From Variovorax soli NBRC 106424 (GTDB taxonomy: Bacteria; Pseudomonadota; Gammaproteobacteria; Burkholderiales; Burkholderiaceae_C): DNA of 37,132 nucleotides. The notes under the pieces are model-generated. The model was not told the origin of the DNA and did no database searches. It saw nothing but the letters and a program-made list of their open reading frames with translations. The stretch's first letter is position 1; each line of letters begins with the position of its first letter. The translations under genes and the position numbers were made by a program. Shown piece after piece: positions 32,402 to 37,132 of the stretch. The stretch covers positions 1 through 37,132 of the forward strand of contig NZ_BCUU01000051.1 in the NCBI RefSeq assembly GCF_001591385.1. Reading direction: 5' to 3'.

Positions 32402-34717
32402 ATGACGACATCCGAGACCCGGCCTGCGGGAAGCGTGCTCCCCTTGCCCCATCCGGCTTCGCCGGCCCGCGTGGGTGTGAGCCTGCAGGAGTCCGTCTAC
32501 GGCAAGCGCACGCGGCCCATGGTGCGCAAGGCCGATGCGCCCAACGTGGTCATCATCATGCTGGACGACGCCGGGTATGCGCAGGCCGATACGGTTGGCG
32601 GGCCGATCCATACGCCCACGCTCACGCGCGTTGCAGACAGCGGCGTGCGCTACAACGCCTTCCACACCACCGCCGTCTGTTCGGCCACCCGCGCGGCACT
32701 GCTGACGGGGCGCAACCACCACCGCGTAGGCAACGGCATCATTGCCGAGTTCGCCAGCGACTGGGACGGCTACACCGCCGAGATTCCCAAGAGCTGCGCC
32801 ACCATCGCCGAGGTGCTGCAGGCGCATGGCTACCGCACCGCGGCATTCGGCAAGTGGCACAACACACCGGTCTCGGCGACCACGTCGATGGGCCCGTTCG
32901 ACCGCTGGCCCACCGGCCATGGCTTCGATTACTTCTATGGCTTCATCGGCGGCGAAACCTCCCAGTACGAGCCGCGCCTGTACCGCAACACCACGCCGGT
33001 GGAGCCGCCGCGAGACCCCGCCTATCACCTGACCGAAGACCTGGCGGCCGACGCGATCCGCTGGCTGCGCGAGCGCCAGACCCATGCGCCGGCCGACCCC
33101 TTCTTCCTGTACTGGACGCCCGGCGCAGTGCATGCGCCGCACCATGTGTTCAAGGAATGGTCGGACAAGTACAAGGGGCAGTTCGACGACGGCTGGGACG
33201 CCTATCGCGAGAAGGTGTTCGCCCGGCAGAAGGCCATGGGCTTCATTCCTGCCGATGCGCAGATCACGCCACGCCATGCCGGCCTGCCGGCGTGGGACAG
33301 CCTGAGCGAGAAGGAGCGCCGCTTCCAGGCGCGCCTGATGGAAGTGTTCGCCGGTTTCCTGGAGCACACCGATGTGCAGGCCGGCAAGCTGGTGGACGAG
33401 CTGGAGCGCCAGGGCCTGCGCGACAACACGCTGATCTTCTATGTGTTCTCCGACAACGGCTCATCCGCAGAAGGCATGACTGGCACGCTGGCCGAACTCA
33501 ATGCGCAGAACGGCATTCCCAACCGGCCCGCGCAGCACATGGCGCTGCTGGACAAACTGGGTGGACTGGATGCACTGGGCAGCGCCCGGTTCGACAACCA
33601 CTACCACGCGGCCTGGGGCTGGGCCGGCATGACGCCGTTCCAGGGCACCAAGCTGGTGGCCGGCTACTTTGGCGGCACGCGCGTGCCGCTGGCCATCTCA
33701 TGGCCCAAGGCGATCCGGCCCGACCCGCAGGTGCGCCCGCAGTTCCACCACGTCAACGACATCGCCGCCACCATCTACGAGGCGATCGGCGTGCCCGCGC
33801 CCGAGGTCGTCCACGGCCATGCGCAGGAACCGCTGGACGGCGTGAGCATGTGCTACACCTTCGGCGATGCCGCCGCGCCCGGCACCAAGCAGACGCAGTA
33901 CTTCGAGGTGCTGGGCAGCCGCGGAATCTTCCACCAGGGCTGGATGGCATCCGTCTGGGGACCGCGCACCCCGTGGGTGGCCGACAACAATCCCTACAAG
34001 GGCTGGAACCCGCACAACGACACCTGGGCGCTGTTCCATGTCGAACAAGACTTCTCGCAGGCCCGCGACCTCGCCGCCAAGGAGCCCGAGCGCCTGGAAG
34101 ACCTGAAGCGGCGCTTTGACGCAGCCGCGCGCGACAACCATGTCTACCCGCTGGGCGCGGGCCTGTGGGCGCTGATGCATCCCGAGGACCGTGACGGCCC
34201 CGGGGACGGCACCCAGCACTTCAGCACGGACCACCAGCGCGTTCCGGAAGTGATGGCGCCCAACCTGCGCGCACGCGACAGCGTGGTGCGGGTGGACGTG
34301 GAAACGAACGAACGCGCGGAAGGCGTGCTGTACGCGCTGGGCGGCATTGCGGGCGGCGTGTCGCTCTACATCGCCGACGGCCATGTGGTCTACGAATACA
34401 ACGCCCTCATGCTCAAGCGCACCGTGATGCGCGCAGCCCGGGCGCTGCCGCCCGGCCGGCATGTCATCGAGGTGCATACCACGCTGGTGTCCAGGCAACT
34501 GGGCACGCCCGGGCGCCTGAGCCTTCACATCGACGGGGAGAAGGTGGCCGAGGCCATCCTGTTCTACACCGTGCCGATGCTGTTTACCGCCACCGAGGCC
34601 TTCAACGTCGGCAAGGATCCGGGCTCGCCGGTCGTGCTGGACTACTTCGACCGCGCCCCTTTCCCGTTCAACGGCGTGATCCACGACCTGCAGGTGAGCT
34701 ACCCGCAGCGGCAGTGA
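32402..34717 (+). CDS. Arylsulfatase without signal peptide (sulfatase 2)
   Basis: 771-residue paralogue of sulfatase 1, collinear over its whole length, including the beta-rich C-terminal extension. Motifs: VIIMLDDAGYA (50-60), CSATRAALLTG with Cys93 as the formylglycine precursor (Ala in place of Pro, allowed by the family pattern C-x-P/A-x-R), FGKWHNTP, AVHAPHH and FSDNGSSAEG. The N-terminus MTTSETRPAGSVLPLPHP has no hydrophobic segment, so it should stay in the cytoplasm, unlike sulfatase 1. ATG at 32402 is chosen; a GTG at 32390 is possible and the ribosome site is weak. It leads a probable operon with the cupin gene (49 bp on), MFS transporter and porin, and diverges from the AraC gene. 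Substrate unknown. Confidence 0.9.
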   Translation: MTTSETRPAGSVLPLPHPASPARVGVSLQESVYGKRTRPMVRKADAPNVVIIMLDDAGYAQADTVGGPIHTPTLTRVADSGVRYNAFHTTAVCSATRAALLTGRNHHRVGNGIIAEFASDWDGYTAEIPKSCATIAEVLQAHGYRTAAFGKWHNTPVSATTSMGPFDRWPTGHGFDYFYGFIGGETSQYEPRLYRNTTPVEPPRDPAYHLTEDLAADAIRWLRERQTHAPADPFFLYWTPGAVHAPHHVFKEWSDKYKGQFDDGWDAYREKVFARQKAMGFIPADAQITPRHAGLPAWDSLSEKERRFQARLMEVFAGFLEHTDVQAGKLVDELERQGLRDNTLIFYVFSDNGSSAEGMTGTLAELNAQNGIPNRPAQHMALLDKLGGLDALGSARFDNHYHAAWGWAGMTPFQGTKLVAGYFGGTRVPLAISWPKAIRPDPQVRPQFHHVNDIAATIYEAIGVPAPEVVHGHAQEPLDGVSMCYTFGDAAAPGTKQTQYFEVLGSRGIFHQGWMASVWGPRTPWVADNNPYKGWNPHNDTWALFHVEQDFSQARDLAAKEPERLEDLKRRFDAAARDNHVYPLGAGLWALMHPEDRDGPGDGTQHFSTDHQRVPEVMAPNLRARDSVVRVDVETNERAEGVLYALGGIAGGVSLYIADGHVVYEYNALMLKRTVMRAARALPPGRHVIEVHTTLVSRQLGTPGRLSLHIDGEKVAEAILFYTVPMLFTATEAFNVGKDPGSPVVLDYFDRAPFPFNGVIHDLQVSYPQRQ

Positions 34718-34766
34718 GCCCGGCCATTTCATTTCACGAACCCACCGACCCCTTCAAGGAAACACC

Positions 34767-35246
34767 ATGACCTTCGCCTTTGAAAAAATCGACACCGCGC
34801 TCATCGACGTGGACGCGCTGCCCTGGATGCCGTTCACGCCCTATGCCGACGATGCGTTCCTCAAGCTCATCAAGGTCAATCCCGTCAGCGGCGAATGGAT
34901 CACGCTGCTGAAGATCCCGGGCTACATGCAGCTGCCCAAGCACCACCATTCCGGCACCGTGATGGTCTACACGCTCTCCGGCAGCTGGAGGTACCTGGAG
35001 CACGACTGGGTGGCAAGCGCAGGCAGCTTCGTCTACGAGACCGCAGGCTCGCAGCACACGCCCGCCGGCGTCGGCGATGAGGAGGTGTGCACGCTCAACA
35101 TCGTGACCGGCGACTGGAACCTGATCGGTCCGGAGGGCCAGGTGCTGGCCATCGAGAACTGGAAATCCATGGTGCAGCGCTACCTGCAGTACTGCGAGGC
35201 CAACGGCGTCGAACCGGTGGACGTGAGCAGTTTCGAGGTGCGGTAA
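34767..35246 (+). CDS. Cupin protein of the 2,4'-dihydroxyacetophenone dioxygenase type
   Basis: 159-residue single-domain cupin. KHHHSGTVMVYTLSGSWRYLEHDW (residues 58-81, in two blocks) and the second cupin motif GSFVYETAGSQHTPAG supply likely metal ligands among His59-His61, Glu78/Glu91 and His97. Proteins of this size and motif are annotated as 2,4'-dihydroxyacetophenone dioxygenase-like: that enzyme splits the C-C bond of a hydroxyketone side chain to give 4-hydroxybenzoate and formate with a non-haem metal. An AAGGA ribosome site precedes the ATG. It lies 49 bp after sulfatase 2 and 40 bp before the MFS gene on the same strand, so it may act on the desulfated aromatic product. The real substrate is not known; an anti-sigma or storage cupin role is less likely. 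Confidence 0.82.
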   Translation: MTFAFEKIDTALIDVDALPWMPFTPYADDAFLKLIKVNPVSGEWITLLKIPGYMQLPKHHHSGTVMVYTLSGSWRYLEHDWVASAGSFVYETAGSQHTPAGVGDEEVCTLNIVTGDWNLIGPEGQVLAIENWKSMVQRYLQYCEANGVEPVDVSSFEVR

Positions 35247-35286
35247 GCAGCAAGACCGCCCACCGATTTTCACTGGAGACAAGCCG

Positions 35287-36552
35287 ATGCATGCCCTTGA
35301 AACGTCGGGCGTTCGCCCCCCTTCGAACGACGCGCGCGTCGGCGCGCGGGCGTGGCTGGTGTTCGCTCTGACCTTCGGCCTGATGCTGCTGGACTTCGTC
35401 GACCGGCAGGTGGTGACGGCCATGTTTCCGCATCTGCAGGCTCAGTGGCAGCTGTCGGACAAGCAACTGGGCGCCCTGGCCTCGGTGGTGGCGCTCACGG
35501 TTGCGCTGGGCAGCATCCCGCTGGCCGTGCTGGCCGACCGATGGGGGCGGGTGAAGGCCATCGTGGCCATGGCGCTGGTCTGGAGTGGCGCGACGCTGGC
35601 CTGCGGCGCGGCCAACAGCTACGGCGCGCTGCTGGCGGCGCGCGCCACCGTCGGGCTGGGCGAGGCTGGCTATGGGCCCGCCGGCGCGGCCATTCTGGGC
35701 GGCATCTTTCCCAGGCGCCTGCACAGCGCCGTGTTCGGCGCCTTCCAGGCCGCGGGCGTGCTGGGCGGCATCCTGGGCGTCGTGCTCGGCGGATGGCTGG
35801 CCACGCACTACGGCTGGAAGACAGCCTTCGGCGTCGTGGGCGCACCCGGCATCGTGCTGGCCCTGTGCTACCTGTGGGTGCGCGATCCTGCACGCGGCGC
35901 CTCGCCCGCGGCATCGATCTCCTTCTCTGGCGCGCTGAGAAGCGGGCTCGGCCTGTTCCGGATACCGATCGTGCTGTGGGCGTGCATAGGCGGGGCATTG
36001 CAACTGTTCGTGGTGCTGTCCTTGTATTCCTGGTTGCCCACCTACATCCACCGCAGCTACCAGGTGGCAACCGATCGAGCGGCGCTGTACTCGGCGGCTG
36101 TCATCCTGGTGGGCGCCCTGGGGGCCGTGGCTTGGGGCTATGCGGCGGACCGTTGGGGATGCGACGGCCCCGGGCGGCTGCGGGTGGTCGCGCTGGGTTG
36201 CGCGCTGTCCGGCAGCTTCCTGGTGGCCGCGTTCAGCTTCGCGCCATCCGGCAGTTGGCAGGGCGCTTGCCTGGTGATGGGCGGCTTCTGCGCGACCTGC
36301 TCCATCGGCGCCGTACCCGCCGTGGTCATAGAAGCTGCGGATCCGGGCATACGCGCCACGGCGCTGGCACTCGTGGCCATGGCGCAGAACCTGTTCGGGC
36401 AGGCCCTCGGACCCTTCAGCACCGGGGTGCTGTCGGACTCCGTCGGCCTGGGCAGTGCCTTGTGCATCGCGTCGAGCGCCGCCTTGGTAGCGAGCGCGGT
36501 ATTCGTGCGGGCCGGTATCGCTCCACGCCCCGTCGTGCAGAGCACCGCCTGA
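35287..36552 (+). CDS. MFS transporter
   Basis: 421-residue major facilitator protein with twelve predicted transmembrane helices. The first loop has LLDFVDRQVVTAMFP and the loop 2-3 signature LADRWGRVKAIV; GEAGYGPAGAAILGGIFP in helix 4-5 is typical of the spinster/anion-cation symporter-like group that carries aromatic acids and hydrophilic anions. It should move the organic sulfate ester, or the product, across the inner membrane. A GGAG ribosome site lies upstream of ATG 35287. It sits between the cupin gene (40 bp before) and the porin gene (49 bp after) on one strand, arguing for a single uptake operon with sulfatase 2. Direction of transport is inferred. Confidence 0.92.
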   Translation: MHALETSGVRPPSNDARVGARAWLVFALTFGLMLLDFVDRQVVTAMFPHLQAQWQLSDKQLGALASVVALTVALGSIPLAVLADRWGRVKAIVAMALVWSGATLACGAANSYGALLAARATVGLGEAGYGPAGAAILGGIFPRRLHSAVFGAFQAAGVLGGILGVVLGGWLATHYGWKTAFGVVGAPGIVLALCYLWVRDPARGASPAASISFSGALRSGLGLFRIPIVLWACIGGALQLFVVLSLYSWLPTYIHRSYQVATDRAALYSAAVILVGALGAVAWGYAADRWGCDGPGRLRVVALGCALSGSFLVAAFSFAPSGSWQGACLVMGGFCATCSIGAVPAVVIEAADPGIRATALALVAMAQNLFGQALGPFSTGVLSDSVGLGSALCIASSAALVASAVFVRAGIAPRPVVQSTA

Positions 36553-36601
36553 GCTCTCCAACCTTTCCCTTTGAAACTACGAAAACCGGAGACAACTTCG
36601 A

Positions 36602-37132
36602 ATGAAGAAGAGCCTGACCACCCTTGCAGCCCTGGCCGCGGCCACGGCCTCGGCAACCGCCTCGGCCCAGTCGACCGTGCGCCTGTTCGGCGTGATGGAT
36701 GCGGCCGTGAGCTACTACCAGACCAGCAGCAAGGACCCGAGCGGCGTGCAGCCCAACGTGCGCCAGAGCCAGTGGGCCATGTCCACCGGCAACCTCATGG
36801 GCAGCCGCTTCGGCTTCAGCGGCACCGAGGACCTGGGCGGCGGCCTGGCGGCCGGCTTCTGGCTGGAGGCGGGCATTGCCAACGACACCGGCGCCACCCT
36901 CTCGCCCGTGGCCATGTTCAACCGCCGCTCCACCGTGAGCCTGTCGGGCCGCTTCGGCGAGCTGCGCCTGGGCCGCGACTACACCCCCACCTTCTGGAAC
37001 GACACCATCTTCGACCCCTTCGGCACGGTGGGCGTGGGCGCCAGCGCCATCAGCATGCTGCTGGGCGGCTCGGGCAGCGCGGGCACCATCAACGCGCTGC
37101 TGGCCAACCCCAACTACGTGCGCGCGGGCAAC
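36602..37132 (+). CDS. Gram-negative porin (3' end beyond the window)
   Basis: N-terminal 177 residues of an outer-membrane trimeric porin of the Burkholderiales OmpC-like type. Signal peptide MKKSLTTLAALAAATASATASAQ, then STVRLFGVMDAAVSYYQ, the first beta strand seen in nearly all members, SRFGFSGTEDLGGGLAAGFWLEAGI, and the RRSTVSLSGRFGELRLGRDYTP segment. The reading frame is open to the last base. A GGAG ribosome site precedes ATG 36602. It follows the MFS gene by 49 bp on the same strand, so it likely provides outer-membrane entry for the substrate of the sulfatase operon. Pore selectivity cannot be read from this part. Confidence 0.93.
   Translation, partial: MKKSLTTLAALAAATASATASAQSTVRLFGVMDAAVSYYQTSSKDPSGVQPNVRQSQWAMSTGNLMGSRFGFSGTEDLGGGLAAGFWLEAGIANDTGATLSPVAMFNRRSTVSLSGRFGELRLGRDYTPTFWNDTIFDPFGTVGVGASAISMLLGGSGSAGTINALLANPNYVRAGN

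Noticed and set aside
32678..32692. CSATR in sulfatase 2 read as a broken active site
   Set aside because: The formylglycine motif tolerates Ala at the third position (C-x-P/A-x-R), and all other active-site blocks are intact.

Overview
The window is a high-GC, gene-dense chromosome segment from a betaproteobacterium, most likely a member of the Comamonadaceae of the Variovorax type. This is inferred from GC bias in third codon positions, a Bug-type tripartite tricarboxylate receptor, a CaiB/HMG-CoA lyase operon, a Gram-negative porin of the Burkholderiales type, and the mix of LysR and AraC regulators. No rRNA, tRNA, IS element, phage gene or CRISPR array was recognised.

Layout. 1-2404: 3' part of a large MscS-family channel (+). 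2442-3827: type II NADH dehydrogenase (-). 3960-7356: four-gene run egtB-egtD-DUF427-2OG/Fe dioxygenase (+), centred on ergothioneine synthesis, followed by a universal stress protein. 7971-11172: operon (-) of a CaiB-type CoA-transferase, an HMG-CoA lyase and a Bug receptor, with a LysR regulator upstream on the same strand. 12275-14732: bestrophin-like channel, exported ankyrin protein and RluA-type pseudouridine synthase (all -). 15136-19254: small conserved protein, Tat-exported ABC-type binding protein, small lipoprotein and Tat-exported phospholipase C (+). This part carries Pho-box-like direct repeats and looks phosphate-starvation controlled. 19264-21911: TonB receptor preceded by a NikR-type regulator (-) in which two of the four nickel ligands are replaced. 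21964-25233: metE (-) and divergent metR (+) with a clear MetR box between them; metE has an apparent 1-bp deletion near its start. 25253-27873: fused PabB-PabC and a convergent TauE/SafE exporter. 28017-28651: decayed AraC regulator gene. 28774-37132: two paralogous sulfatases flanking an AraC regulator, then a cupin dioxygenase-like protein, an MFS transporter and a porin cut by the window end.

How the parts may work together. The last 8 kb look like an uptake and desulfation module for an organic sulfate ester: porin for outer-membrane entry, a secreted sulfatase, an MFS permease, a sulfatase without a signal peptide, and a cupin enzyme related to 2,4'-dihydroxyacetophenone dioxygenase. 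An AraC regulator has a repeat array in the divergent promoter. This is the best candidate for an undescribed catabolic system. The other points worth following are the ergothioneine run with its two extra genes, the NikR-like protein with an altered metal site beside a TonB receptor, and the Pho-box cluster around phospholipase C. All function calls are from reading motifs; no database search was possible.
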